Shown: positions 32,722 to 45,812, numbered from the stretch's first letter. The stretch is DNA of 64,000 bases from Cryoendolithus antarcticus (GCA_002077065.1 NAJO01000003.1:1240001-1304000), one strand, 5' to 3'. Notes: generated from the sequence alone by a model not told the origin. Translations and numbers: made by a program.

Positions 32722-33411
32722 TGAGGTAAGGCGCTCGTCGTCCGGCGAGTGGTGGCTCATGATCCTGCTATGGTCATTACGACTCAAGTCTTGCCTGGAG
32801 AGATTGTGCAAGGCGGGTGGAGTGAAGGGTGGTTGCGTATGGCGTAAGCGATCGGATCACAGCGGTCGAAGGGTACCGAGAGGACTGTGTAGCATTTGAT
32901 AAACACAGTTGTACCTCTCTTATCGGAGTCGACCCTCATGCACTCATATTTAGACGATGTGCCGGTAACCTTGTTTCCAAACCTTGCTGAAACGATCGAC
33001 GAGTCGCAACCCTGCATGCACAGTATATATCATCTCATTGGGCTTCTTCCACAACAATGCTTCCAACAATAATTTCTCTTGAAGACAAGCGATCTGACTG
33101 CAAGGCGTCTGGCAAGGATGTCGACCCCTGGCAATCCTTCCGGCCCGATGCTCCTTCCCAGCAAACGCCACATGGCATGAGCCGCTGTCAGCGTACGGGC
33201 CATAGCAGCCAGCTGCCTTGAATTCGGGCTACGGCCGATAAGGCACTGTGCAGCACACATGTGCTGCAACGATACAGTGCAGCCTGATCGCGGCAGTGAG
33301 TGAGCCATTGCTTTGAGGGGGCAGAGAATTCAAAGATGGACCGCTCGTGCAGCAACACTCCAAAGCCAATGCTTTGCCCAGCTGCGCGGTAGCACAACGC
33401 AACGGGTGGCC
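32722..33411. other. Intergenic region upstream of GT90 gene
   Basis: No supported gene. Overlapping short minus-strand frames (32784..33588) have no motifs and run into the GT90 start region. Confidence 0.4.
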
Positions 33412-34803
33412 ATGCGGACGCTCACACTGTACAGCCTGATCTTTGGCGCGATTACGACTGTCCTTCTCATAGCCTTCACAGCGACGAACAAATCGCACTA
33501 TGTCCAAGCGCTTGACCCATTGGATGCAGATCCATCCATCGCACGACCAGCGCACCCACCTGTAGGCCACTACAAGCCCCGCCCTCACTCACCATGGACC
33601 TACCCCCGCGATGCGCGCAACTACGGTCTCAGCGAGGATCAATGCACCGAAGCCTTCCCAGACCTCTACGTCGAGATCGACCGCGCAGTCGCCCACCGCA
33701 AGAAAATTGGCAATATCACCCTCGATGAACTCGACGTAGGCTGGCGAGGAGACGGCATAGTCCGCGCCATGATCCACGACAACCAGCTCTACGTGATCAA
33801 CGCTGCCGGGGTATGGGACCACAACCATCGACCCCGCGCCATCGGAACACTACATAGTCTCCACCGCGCCATCAGCGCCTACCCCGACCCTCTCCCAGAC
33901 GTAGAATTCACCTTCGTGACCCACGACGCCGCCTTGCGAGGTCCAGACGACAACCACACGACCTGGACCTACACCCGCCTCCCGCACCAAGAGTCCATCT
34001 TCCTAATCCCGGACTTCGGCTTCTGGGGTTGGTCAGACGTCGGCATACGCAGCTACTCCGAGCTGCAGTCCGTGCTAGCCGTGAACGAGGAGTACTTCAT
34101 CGACAAGCGGCAGCAGCTCGTCTGGCGGGGCGCCATAGGCGGGCTCGGCTCCTCCGACGTCCGGGAAGGGCTGGTCAAAGCCTCGCGCAACAAACCCTGG
34201 GCCGACGTCCAGGTAATGGAATGGCACAATGCGACCGACATAGCAGCGAAATTGCTGAGCATGGAGCAGCATTGTGGTTACATGTTTCTGGCACAAACCG
34301 AAGGAAACACATATAGTGGGCGGTTGAAGTTCCTGCTGAATTGCCATTCGGTGCTTCTGAGCCATCCGTTGAAGTGGGTGGAGCATTTTCATCATTTGCT
34401 GAAGGCTGAGGGCGGAGGACAGAATTATATCCGAACGAAGAGGGACTTTTCGGATTTGCCTAGTATCATGGGCGAAGTCCTCGCTGCGCCGGAGACGATC
34501 ATGAAAGCGAAGCGGATAGCGGATAACAGTCGTCGCGTCTTCCGGGAACGATATCTCACGCCAGCGGCGGAGGCGTGCTATTGGCGGGCTCTCATACGCG
34601 GTTGGGCCTCAGTACAAGGCTTTGAAGTCAATCCCTGGCGAGAAGACGTCGGAGCACAACACGAAGGCGGTTTGGTGGACGCCACTGGGAAGCGAAGAGG
34701 CAAAGGTGGCTTCAGGGGCGTGCCGTTTGAGGGGTTCGCGATTATGGAGGAGGTGCAGTGGGAGATTCCGGCAAAACCGAGACATCTTTGCATTGAGGAA
34801 TGA
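33412..34803 (+). CDS. Glycosyltransferase family 90 (CAP10-like), type II membrane protein
   Basis: Single exon, 463 aa from ATG 33412; the frame is open upstream only from TTG. A single N-terminal anchor (LTLYSLIFGAITTVLLIAF, about residues 3-22) predicts a Golgi type II topology. The CAP10/GT90 catalytic region is visible: FLIPDFGFWGWSDVGI, LVWRGAIGGLGSSDVRE, the HCGYMFLAQTEGNTYSGRLK block and NCHSVLLSHPLKWVEHFHHL. Family members transfer xylose or other sugars to glycans or wall polymers. Donor and acceptor are not inferable here. Confidence 0.88.
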   Translation: MRTLTLYSLIFGAITTVLLIAFTATNKSHYVQALDPLDADPSIARPAHPPVGHYKPRPHSPWTYPRDARNYGLSEDQCTEAFPDLYVEIDRAVAHRKKIGNITLDELDVGWRGDGIVRAMIHDNQLYVINAAGVWDHNHRPRAIGTLHSLHRAISAYPDPLPDVEFTFVTHDAALRGPDDNHTTWTYTRLPHQESIFLIPDFGFWGWSDVGIRSYSELQSVLAVNEEYFIDKRQQLVWRGAIGGLGSSDVREGLVKASRNKPWADVQVMEWHNATDIAAKLLSMEQHCGYMFLAQTEGNTYSGRLKFLLNCHSVLLSHPLKWVEHFHHLLKAEGGGQNYIRTKRDFSDLPSIMGEVLAAPETIMKAKRIADNSRRVFRERYLTPAAEACYWRALIRGWASVQGFEVNPWREDVGAQHEGGLVDATGKRRGKGGFRGVPFEGFAIMEEVQWEIPAKPRHLCIEE

Positions 34804-35030
34804 TTGTGAGAAGGGAATCTGATTGAATCACATGTGCGTGGTACTCAAGCCCGGCGTTCGGTGTGGAGTTCTGTAAGATACCCTTTCGCTGCATGACAAG
34901 GACATACGGTACAAACACGATCAAGACAGGCTCGCATGCGCATCATTCTTACATGTACCGAACGTCAAACCATCCCCAACGCCTAGCTAACGTCATGATC
35001 TTCGACCCTCAGGGTGCAGCAATCGTCTCA

Positions 35031-37037
35031 TCATCCGATGTCCATCTTCGTCTCAAAGTACCTCGTCACCGCATCCACCAAGTCGTCCTTCTTCCCCATC
35101 CCCTTCCCAAGACTCTTACCGTGTAAGAAAGATTTCAAATCCTTAACAGTCAGCTTCTTCAGCGCGTCCTTCTCGTATGCAGACCTGAGATCAGCCTCTG
35201 ACGGCCCGCCATCGCCGTCTCCGCCATCCTCAGCCTTGATCTTCTTTCCCGCGGCCTGAGAAGCAGGTGCCTTAGCGGCGCGCTTGGTAGCACCAGTGGA
35301 GGTAACTTTCTGTCCCGAAGAGTTCTGCTGTTTCCACGACAGAAAAGCGGCGTCGAGTTTCTCGCCCCATTCTATGACATAAGACCCAGCACGCTTGTCG
35401 ATCTGTCGATACTTTGGTAGCGTGAGATCAACGGCTTTCTCCGGCACATCCTCTTCCAACGCCAGCGCCTGCAAGATTCGGTAGAACCACTGTAAGGAAG
35501 GATTGGGGTATTTCATCGGATCGTACACGCCTCGCGGAAGCTGTAATTGCTGGATCACAGTGCGCATGCAGTCCACCACCTCATCTGGCGCAGGGACGTG
35601 ATGGACTTCAGGCGGTTGGCGGATGTCGTCTGCGAACGGGAGTGGCTTGATCCAGAGACCTGCCGGCACGGACTGTGCACCATCTGGATCTATGCGTTCG
35701 GCTCCTGGGAGGATCGCGGCGAGCACTGGTGCGGCGTTGCGGCGGGGAATGAACCATGCTAAGCCCATTTTCTTACTTGAGAGCAACTTCTGGTACAGGG
35801 CGGAGAAGACTCGCGTGGACCCAATGTACTCTTCCTCGCTGGGGTAGATGAATGTGGCGGGTTTGAAGTTCGCCCAGACTGGCAGCATGGACTGAGGCTT
35901 GAAGCCTATGATGCGCAATACGGGGTCGCCGTAGTTCTTGATCTTCGAGAGCTCTTCTTGCGAGAAGGAGATTGTCTCGCCACCGAACTTGAATGCTTTG
36001 CGGACTTCGACTTTCTCGACTGTGCGGGCTGTATCGTCTGCCATCAGTGTGGAGCTGTGAACTGCGATCTGCGCTTTCTCGCTGTCGGGTGGGAGGTAGA
36101 TGTACGATGTTCGCTTGGGTTCTTGACGCTTAAGTATGATGTAGGCCTTCACGCTGATTTTGAGACCAGGACCGATCTCGAAGGGTAGGTTGCTAACCAG
36201 TGCTCTACGAGGAGCGGCGCGGGAGTTCACTGAGGTGAGAAGGGACTGCAATAGGCTTATGCCATCTTTGGCTGTGGAAGAGGCGGGCTTGATGTCGGCC
36301 GTCAGTGGTGCAGGTGCGTCGGGATCAGCTGGTGTACTTGAGTAGATGATGTCGTTGTAGAATTTACTCCGGTCGAAAGTATGGCCTCGGTCGGGGTGTG
36401 AGATCGGGAAAAGCTCGATAGTCACCCCAAGATCGTAGAGATCTTTAGCTCGGACGGCAGCCGAGTTCCGTGCGTCTCGACTGCTGGCATGTGGGTAGTC
36501 ATTATCTGTCACCAGGAAGAGCCTTCTCGAAGAGAAGTTGGGTGCCTTCGTTGTGAAGATCTGATTCGCGCAAAACAGCACGTTCGCCATGCTGACTTCT
36601 GTCTTGCTGGCTTGCAGAAGCTCCTTGCTTTCTTCCTCGTCTTCGACCAAGTTTCGTAAGTTCTTGACATCTGCCGCAGCTGGGACATCCAGATCAGTCA
36701 AGAGGTAGCAGTGCGGGTACTGGAGGCCAGGTCCGTTCCCGTCGCCGTCTTGAAAGCGACTCTTCTCCGTGCCGAAGAGCAGGATGCCCATCATGTCGCT
36801 GGGATTGCTGATAATGCGCTGCTGCATGAGCGCGTAGGCGCATTTCAGTGCTGCTAAAGTCGGAGACAGAGCCGTGTCGGGCTTCTTAGAGTCGACGTCT
36901 GTCGGCCTTGTGAGCATAGACGCACTGGCATCGATGGCGAAAAGTACAGCATCCTTGATCGTCTTGTAGCCAGTCTCGTCGATCTCGTCATCTTCCTCGT
37001 CGTCCTCGTCCGGCTTGCGATAGTCGGAATCGGCCAT
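35031..37037 (-). CDS. ku70: Ku70, non-homologous end-joining DNA-binding subunit
   Basis: Forms the Ku70/Ku80 ring that binds DNA double-strand ends, recruits NHEJ ligation factors and acts at telomeres. Single exon, 668 aa, start MADSDYRKPDEDDEE at 37037; the upstream extension has only TTG. Visible parts are the acidic N-terminal tail; a vWA-like domain with DAVLFAIDASASM and RLFLVTDNDYPH (about 30-250); the Ku core beta-barrel (GLKISVKAYIILKRQEPKRT, FKFGGETISF, MGLAWFIPRRNAAP); the C-terminal arm (LPRGVYDPMKYPNPSLQWFY); a Lys/Ala linker; and a C-terminal SAP domain (LKKLTVKDLKSFLHGKSLGK, about 630-668). Divergent from ferrochelatase. Confidence 0.95.
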   Translation of the reverse strand: MADSDYRKPDEDDEEDDEIDETGYKTIKDAVLFAIDASASMLTRPTDVDSKKPDTALSPTLAALKCAYALMQQRIISNPSDMMGILLFGTEKSRFQDGDGNGPGLQYPHCYLLTDLDVPAAADVKNLRNLVEDEEESKELLQASKTEVSMANVLFCANQIFTTKAPNFSSRRLFLVTDNDYPHASSRDARNSAAVRAKDLYDLGVTIELFPISHPDRGHTFDRSKFYNDIIYSSTPADPDAPAPLTADIKPASSTAKDGISLLQSLLTSVNSRAAPRRALVSNLPFEIGPGLKISVKAYIILKRQEPKRTSYIYLPPDSEKAQIAVHSSTLMADDTARTVEKVEVRKAFKFGGETISFSQEELSKIKNYGDPVLRIIGFKPQSMLPVWANFKPATFIYPSEEEYIGSTRVFSALYQKLLSSKKMGLAWFIPRRNAAPVLAAILPGAERIDPDGAQSVPAGLWIKPLPFADDIRQPPEVHHVPAPDEVVDCMRTVIQQLQLPRGVYDPMKYPNPSLQWFYRILQALALEEDVPEKAVDLTLPKYRQIDKRAGSYVIEWGEKLDAAFLSWKQQNSSGQKVTSTGATKRAAKAPASQAAGKKIKAEDGGDGDGGPSEADLRSAYEKDALKKLTVKDLKSFLHGKSLGKGMGKKDDLVDAVTRYFETKMDIG

Positions 37038-38723
<1,686 letters not shown>

Positions 38724-38805
38724 ATGGGCATGTAAAAGTATCAAACCCTGTACATTATATCCAGATCCTGTCTCAGGCGCTCAAAAGATCCCACTCTACA
38801 TGTTG

Positions 38806-39315
38806 TCAGTTCGTTTCCCACCATGCCACGCAATTGGCTAGGCCAGGCTTACTCATAGCGAACGCCACCTCCCCCTTCCCCTCATCAACGACCCTCACCT
38901 TCCCCGGCTCGAATCCTCCCAACTCTATCAACTTCGCCAGATCTACCTTCTCCCCGCCAACCTCGCCCTCACCCGCTTGTGGTGGCAACACTACAGCGAT
39001 CCCCTTCCACACAAGGCTGAAATGCAAGAACTTCAGCATTTTGACAGATGTCTTGAGGTCTGACGATAGTTGCGCGAAGATGTGCGTGTAGTGAGACTCG
39101 GGTTCCGACCAGGTAGAGTTGAAGGCTTGGGTTGAGGGAATTGAAGAGAGGGAGGCGGGCTGGGAGTGGGAGTCTAAGTTGGAGGAGCACCAGGGTTGGA
39201 CGACGTCTTGGAGGGGCGAGGAGAAGCAGAGGATCTTGGAGGCGGATGAGATTCGAAGGCGAGAGCTGTACTCATCAAGGAATGGGGCCAGCTGGAGTGG
39301 TGCTTGAAATGCCAT
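38806..39315 (-). CDS. Unknown 169 aa protein
   Basis: Not recognised. Start M at 39315 (MAFQAPLQLAPFLDEYSSRL); the frame upstream opens only at GTG. It shows alternating beta/alpha-like composition (SSASKILCFSSPLQDVVQPW, SVKMLKFLHFSLVWKGIAVV, KVDLAKLIELGGFEPGKVRV) and ends CVAWWETN. There is no signal peptide or membrane helix. It converges with ferrochelatase at a short 3' gap of about 80 bases. Length, composition and tight 3' spacing suggest a real gene. Confidence 0.55.
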   Translation of the reverse strand: MAFQAPLQLAPFLDEYSSRLRISSASKILCFSSPLQDVVQPWCSSNLDSHSQPASLSSIPSTQAFNSTWSEPESHYTHIFAQLSSDLKTSVKMLKFLHFSLVWKGIAVVLPPQAGEGEVGGEKVDLAKLIELGGFEPGKVRVVDEGKGEVAFAMSKPGLANCVAWWETN

Positions 39316-39724
39316 GATTGTGGTGTTGGAAAATAAAATGACACAGGTAGACAAAAAGTTTAAAAAAGTTGGTAGTAACCAGAACCAAAAGATGCTGTTG
39401 CTCACCTAGATACGCTACGTTACTTAACAAGGTCAATGTCGCTCGATGCCCACCATCTACCGCGGCGATCATCTGAAGTCCACCCTAGATGCGGACGATC
39501 GGCCCGAGACGTTCCGCTCCTCCGAAGTGCAACTTTCACTTTCACTTTTCAAGCTGTACTGATCTTTCTGTAAATAACCCATAAGTGATCGTGAAATATG
39601 CAAGACGTACCCGGGGCTCGACCGAGAGGCGTGTCTTCTGGTGGAAGGCCGCCGACGCTCTGGACGATAGATTGTACAGCAGCCTGTCTCGCAATCGCAA
39701 TGGCCGACGCGACCCGAGATGTAG
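39316..39724. other. Intergenic region
   Basis: Upstream flank of the minus-strand unknown gene, starting A/T-rich (39330-39420). Open frames in several phases, but no supported gene. Confidence 0.35.
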
Positions 39725-40065
39725 CTTAAGAGTAGCGCTGCTGAAGCGAGTCTTTGTCGCAAAGTCGAGGAATGGACGAACGAAATCATAGGCTCTCCCT
39801 GTCTGGAGGGCGAGCGAATCGATCCGCCTAACCTGACCGACTGGCCGCTGATACCAGACCGCTCATGCTGCAGTCAGCACAGATACAAGGTATGTGGCTC
39901 TCTGCTCCCTGAACCCCATTCCCTTCCTATGATGCTATGCAAAACATAAGAACAGCCATCATAATCACGATGTTGATAATCTCACCAAGCAACTCTGATC
40001 CGCAGAAATTTGTCCTGATAATGATTCCGAAAGATCGAAGGTTCACATTGCTGACTCGGATCTAG
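39725..40065 (+). CDS. Possible partial spliced gene, unknown
   Basis: A frame from 39725 encodes protein-like sequence (SLCRKVEEWTNEIIGSPCLE, then PPNLTDWPLIPDRSCC) up to a GTATGT donor at 39890. A CTGATCCGCAG acceptor at 40005 continues the same frame (KFVLIMIPKDRRFTLLTRI) to TAG at 40065. A possible acceptor TGTAG ends at 39724, so an upstream exon would be needed, but I could not place a start codon with a phase-matched donor. It may be a fragment. No family is assigned. Confidence 0.25.
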
Positions 40066-41380
40066 TCTTAGTCACTTTGCGTCGCCCGAGAAGACCATGC
40101 ACGCGCTGATTCTGGCGGAGTGCATATCGAAACGCTCATTAATGTCTAGCTGTGGGGGGTCGCCATCGAAGGCGAACGCTCAGCGGACTTAGGTCCTATC
40201 AAGCGATACTTACCATCGCTAACGTAGGTAGATCGTCGTCTGCGGATTGAGCAAGGGGTCAGTGATGCGTGTGATCCAGGCCGTCGGCCTTGCCTAGGGC
40301 CGTCTTGGCGATTCTGATGGATTGTCGGTTTCCAGTTTGACTGGCGTGAGCACTGATTGGGATGCCGGACCCTGCCTTATGATCCAAGCTCTTGGGAGAG
40401 TAATGGCACCTGAGGCTGGAGGCTTCGAAATCGTTTTCCCGTAGTATGATTGCATTCAGCTGCGCTGATAGTCCAGACGCGGTATAAATAATGCAACAGC
40501 ATGAGGGTGATGCGGATCTTCGATCGATGAATACTTGCACAGATCGATCGATTTCCTCACGCCCGGTCTATTATCTGCTTCAAGCATGGCCTTGACAAGT
40601 CTTAGTGCATTCTCTCTCTGTCATGTCTGATTCTCATGGGTATGGCAGTCGGCTCGAAGCGATCTCGATTCATCGATCTCGAAAAGCTCGGCGTATTCTG
40701 CAATGGAAGGTTGGGATGAACTACGTGCATCACGAGATTTGATAACTTCGTTGTCATTGATGAGCAAACAAAAACAGTAGCAAAGCAGAAGTGTACTCTC
40801 TATCTCTTCATGAGTCGAACAAGTATATGCATGCATACATACACTCAGACCTGCTATTGAATGAGCGACATCGAAAGTCTGATGTAGTCGAAAAAGCGGA
40901 GGAGGAATAGTTTCGGACCATCCCGTGGCACAACCCTGGCCACCATGCACTTCCGCGAAGACCACGCAGGTCTCTACTCCCATTCCCAAGCCCCACAAAA
41001 TGACTACCCGCGACGAGCGCCAACCTTCGCTCTTCCTTCCGACCTCGACTTCACCGCCATCGCCCCTCTCTCCAACCTCGACATCGCCAATATCCTCCAA
41101 CACGCTCAGCAAGCCCCAGTACCACCTTGAGCCTCATCGTCCACTGACTCGCGCCCTCACCTCGTCACCGCGTCGGGGTCCTCCCGCCTTGCGCGCGCGC
41201 GCTTTGCTCGAACACTTCCTCTACCACTCCAACACCCATCCACCTTAGTCCACACTCGAGAAAGACCATCATCAATATCATCGAAGATATTCGCGTAGCT
41301 GGCCAACATATTGGCGGGTGCGCTGGGGTCCTCGGAAACTCTCTAGTACAAGGCCAACTCCGTGTTTGGCTGCCGCGAAT
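40066..41380. other. 1.3 kb mostly non-coding interval
   Basis: No supported gene. A plus frame at 40945..41130 (MHFREDHAGLYSHSQAP) overlaps a low-complexity Ser/Thr/Pro frame at 41000..41248. Neither has a recognisable feature. The 3' part probably holds the promoter and 5' UTR of the ISWI accessory gene. Confidence 0.4.
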
Positions 41381-44300
41381 ATGGTATGTTCTGGAGGTAG
41401 TCTTGAGGCACAAGATGGATATCATGCTCACGCCTGGTAGGTCTTATATAAGCGCAAGCCTGTCGCACTTATCCCACATCCACCGATCGTCAATGATGCA
41501 GCAGAGGTACGGACACTTCAAACGGACGTTGCCATCGGCAGGCTGACAAGTCACGTACAGGTATGGGTTGTCGACGCGACTGGCGAGGTATTCACAGAGT
41601 ACGAGAAGTATCTGAAGAGGTTTGTGCAACCCGTGGATTCAGTTGATGTTCATGCTAACATAAGTCCAGATACGACTATCTTCATCAGGCAAGCCACTCA
41701 CGATACAATCCCTTTGTTGGCAAGACTAACATCAAAGCAGAAGAAATTCACAGATGCCGTCAACGGCAAGTCAGGTTTGACATATGCAGACGCCATTGCC
41801 TCAGAGGTTTGTCAACTTACATCTTGTCCATCGAGTTTACAACAACTTGATGTACTGACTGGCTCCATAGAATCACAGCGCCGAAGCTATCGATGACATC
41901 TTCCCCCGCAAGCTTCGCGAGCCCATACTGCGCAAAGTGCAGTTCTCGACGACGTCCCGCATGGACGAATTAGGTATGGCTGGCCAAGTACGCGCCATCC
42001 GAGCGCGCATCGCTGATTTGCATCAGTCAACATCATCTACGACGAGTTCAAGCACGAGTACTTCCCTGGAGAGCATGTGATAGTCACTCTCGAGAACTCC
42101 GAGGCGATGCCTGGCTTGATTCGCGAGAAAGCCAGATTCCCCCAGATCAAGGGCCCTGACGGCCAGATACAGCGCCACGCTTTCTCCCGATACTTTGTCC
42201 GTATTGAGGAGATCAACGCTGAAGAGGCGATCCTGGACTCTAAGCATCTACGGCGCGATAGGAAGGTCTTCACCAAGCTCAACCTCCGCGCTTTCCTCAA
42301 GAAGTCGCTCGCGCGCGAAGCATGGAACGGCGCACCTTGGCTTGTCAACGAGAACCTCGCACTACGGTATCGCCTGCCAATGGAGATCCCGCATCACCTG
42401 ATGAAGGAAGCTCAGAGCTTACTCAAGGTACATATGCCATTTCCTTATCTCAACCAACAGCACCCAGACAAGAACGCACGGTGGGGTAGGCTGATGTTAC
42501 CTATGCGCCATCAGCCTGATCCTCCACAGCTCGAAACATCCCCACAGGCTGCCCGTGGTCCATGGCAGCATGTGCATCCTACCGGCCGAACCCCTTTGCA
42601 GCAGAGTTTCCTTCATTCCGTATCATCAGTCGCTGCACATCCCCATTCGGGCTGCTTTGGGGCTCATGCTGAACAGTCACAACAGACCCATCTACCCAAA
42701 CCACGTCAACGCCGCTCGATCAAGAATATGACACCAGAGGAGCAGCACCAATTCCGCCTCGAACAGCAGGCAAGAGGTCGCCAGCCTAATGGGCACGGTC
42801 CTCATCTGGTGAGTTCGCTTTTGGTACAGTGGCACAACTCGAGACTAACGTTTGTGCAGCACGGATTGCAGCACGCAGGTCCACCCCCGGGATACATGCT
42901 ACCGTCCATGCCAGTGCGCCCACCTCCTCCACCTGTCATCAAGTACCCCATCGAAGACACCGACATCTCGCCCAAGAACAATGGCGTTGTCAGGCCTCCA
43001 TTGAAGGCTCTCCCCGACATCGACATGTCGACAGTTGGCGCTTTGCTCGAGGTGTGGAACACGCTTAACGTGCAGGCCGAGGTCTACGTGCTGGACAGCT
43101 TCACTTTCGACGACTGCGTCGCCGCCATGCGATTCCAGCACGCCGACATCAAATGTGAGCTCCTCGAAGAGATGTTCTGCGCCGTACTCAAGCAGCTCGT
43201 AACAGCCCAGGGGACGATTGAGGTGGAGCTACTTCGATCGCTTGTACTCAATGAGGATGAGACGCCTGATGAGTCCACCGAGGCGACGCCCAATGAAAGC
43301 AAAGCTTCAACACCTGCAGTAGACGATGTTCCGGCTCGCTCTACCCGCAGTAGACTCAGTCAAGTCGAGAACGCGCAACAGGCCACGCCTGAGCCTCTCA
43401 TACCACACAAAGCCAAGGAAGTGCTCCAAGGCTTCGACTGGAAGAGTGCTCTGGCACATCGGGAAGTGGAGGATGGGGGCTGGCAGATGATCCTCCTAGC
43501 TGTCCTCTACCAGCTGTCGCGCGTCCCATCGCAATCGGAGAGCTGTGACAGAGTGCTTGCGTTCCTTGCTCCCCTCGACGAACCAACTTCGGAAGATCCC
43601 AAGGAGCTCGTGCGCACCCGATTTGTCCAGATGGATGTCGGTCTACGCACAGCTGCACTTCAGGCCATCACACTATTGTCTGTCACTACCAAAACACTGA
43701 AAAAGTTCCTGGAGCAGTGCAGTGAAGATCAGACCGACGTGCGCAAGAAGAAGCTTGAGCTTCAACGGGAGCGCAAGACAGCAATTGAGGAGTTGACTAA
43801 TAAGGAGCGCGAGCGCTCAGCCTTGGCTCCGGTGACGCTGCCACCTTCGCCAATTGTGGAGATCCCTGCTGATACCGACACTGTCATGGATACTACGGAA
43901 GGCAGCATCGCGACCAATGGCGCCGGTAGCTCCGAGCCGGAGGAGGATGCTCCCACGGCGAATAGATCACTGAGGCGCAGCAACAATGACCGCAAGCGCA
44001 AGCGTGACGAGGAGACTGCGCGCCGCAATGCTGAGGAGCAGAGGCGGAAGCAAGCTGCTGCGCTGGAAGAGAAGAAGAAGAAGCAATACGCGGCCCTTGT
44101 CCGTGACTGCGAGCTGCTCAAAGAGCGCATCATGGATCTCGAGGCGAGAATCGCGGATTGTGATGATGATCTCCGTGAGGCTGATGTTCAGCGTACGAAG
44201 CTTCTCGGCAAGGATCGCTTCTGCAACAGATACTACTGGTTCGAGCGTAATGGACAGCCATTCGGTGGCTTGTCAAGCAGCAGCACCTCCACTCGTGGCT

Positions 44301-44878
44301 ACGCCAATGGCCGCATCTGGGTGCAAGGACCGGACGACCTCGAGCGTGAAGGCTTCATCGACCTGCCCAAGGATCTGCAAGCAGTCTATCGGGCTCACTG
44401 GGGCATGACAGTGCCGGAGCGTCGGGAGCAGGAAGAGGGCCTGACTTCGCTGGCTAACGCGCACGAATGGGGCTTCTACGAAACTCCCGACGAGCTCGAC
44501 AGCCTGATTGGCTGGCTCGACGACCGTGGCGAGCGCGAGAAGAAACTGCGTAGGGAATTCTTCGAATGGCGCGAGAAGATCACCACTTACATGCGCGCTT
44601 ACAAGTCCTATAACGACAACGAGGCTGCGCGTAGACTTGAGGCCGAGGAGGAGCCGAAGAAGGGCATCGCCACACGCCGCCAGACACAGGAGAGTGAGAT
44701 TACTGCCAAGGAGAGGTGCATGGACTGGAGGAACACGATGGTGATGGACGAGCAGAAGCGTTTGCATTCGGTCAATCCGGTCAAGAAGCCGACGAGGAAG
44801 GAGGCGGCTGCTGCGGCGAAGGCCACGGCGCCGAGTGCTATGATTGGACGGTCGGGAAAGCCGTTGACGAGGCAGTGA
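41381..44878 (+). CDS. ISWI chromatin-remodelling accessory subunit (Itc1/ACF1-like; WAC, DDT, WHIM)
   Basis: Non-catalytic partner that targets an ISWI ATPase to nucleosomes. Exons: 41381..41383 (only the ATG), 41441..41506, 41561..41619, 41670..41688 (19 nt), 41741..41806, 41871..41973, 42027..42808 and 42860..44878, giving 1038 aa. The spliced N-terminus reads MVLYKRKPVALIPHP, then VWVVDATGEVFTEYEKYLKR and YDYLHQKKFTDAVNGKSGLT, a complete WAC domain. The intron at 41689..41740 is GC-AG (donor GCAAGC, CTAAC branch site). The DDT domain is near VLDSFTFDDCVAAMRFQ (about residues 395-470). A Glu/Lys/Arg coiled coil follows. The WHIM motifs are GKDRFCNRYYWFERNG and ANGRIWVQGPDDLEREG, with HEWGFYETPDELDSLIGWL later. 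An optional 33-nt intron at 42428..42460 is possible. Confidence 0.9.
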
Positions 44879-45144
44879 GCTGGCACGGGGTGGCCTACTC
44901 TTCTGATGCACCGCATACGAGGACATCGCTGGGAATCAGGGCGCCGACAAAAGCCGTATTACACGAGCGCTAGCTACAGTATATCCGGCTCCTCGTGGCT
45001 AATTGACAGCGCACTCTATCGACGACCACGATAGACAGCAGGCTAAGCTGTGAGTATGGCAGCCTAGCGGTAGCAAACTCCTACTCGAACTATCTGTTTG
45101 GCAGCTGCTTGATCCAGATCTTACCTGCTTCTCCTATTCTCACC

Positions 45145-45552
45145 TCATTCACTACTCCTTCTTCCCTTCTCATTGACTTTCCCTTTGCTCTGTCCCAGTG
45201 TCTTCTCTTCCGCAGGATTGCCTTTTTCGCCAGTCTCTCCAGGCTGCTCCGGCGGACGCAGATGCTCAGCGAACTGACCTATCCCTAACCCGGCTGCATG
45301 TGTCGCCGCCTCAAAATACTGGTTAACACCCCATATCCGGCGCCATTCAATTCGCTCGGCCTCCCTCTCCTGTCGCGATAGCATGTAATCGGGTCGAGGA
45401 GTAAATGCGTTTGCTAGGGAGGGCTTGTTCCGGGACCAGCTTGAGGACTGGAGTTTCGGGCTGTCTTCCTTGGGTGATTGGGGCTTTGGGTCGGTCATGG
45501 AGGGCTGAGGGGGGGATATGGGGGAAAGGGGCAAGAAGAGAAGAGATGCCAT
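45145..45552 (-). CDS. Unknown small protein, tandem family member A
   Basis: Not recognised. 135 aa from ATG 45552 (MASLLFLPLSPISPPQPS); an internal start at 45498 (MTDPKPQSPKED) would give 117 aa. It shares a layout with member B at 45813: MT[D/E]xKPxSPxE, an Ala-Asn-Ala-Phe block (SLANAF), a charged helix (QEREAERIEWRRIW), then the signature FEAATHAAGLGIGQFAEHLR followed by PP and a Lys/Glu-rich tail. The longer start adds a hydrophobic, Pro-rich lead that could be a weak signal sequence. No cysteine framework and no known domain. Confidence 0.55.
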   Translation of the reverse strand: MASLLFLPLSPISPPQPSMTDPKPQSPKEDSPKLQSSSWSRNKPSLANAFTPRPDYMLSRQEREAERIEWRRIWGVNQYFEAATHAAGLGIGQFAEHLRPPEQPGETGEKGNPAEEKTLGQSKGKVNEKGRRSSE

Positions 45553-45812
45553 GCACGAAGCCTGCGTGAAGGGCTTATGGCTGCGGCGGATGGGATGGAA
45601 ATTTACTTGATCGAGCATAGGTTTGCACGATCCATGCAGTTGCTCTGGCAAGTGTCATAGTTGCTCTGGCGTTGCGAATCGCTCGTTTGCCGACCGGCTG
45701 CTGCATTCATCTTCATCACATCATTAGAAATGAGATCCAAATCATGATCGGACAACACCGCTCGATTCCGCACATGGAGAGTCAATTATCTGGATTTCGA
45801 CCAAGTGGGATC

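Noticed and set aside
42428..42460. A 33-nt intron in the ISWI accessory gene (GTACAT to CAACAG)
   Set aside because: It keeps frame and has acceptable ends but is shorter than any other intron in the window; left as optional.
44273..44926. 217 aa minus-strand ORF
   Set aside because: It is antisense to the WHIM region of the ISWI accessory subunit, which is clearly coding on the plus strand.
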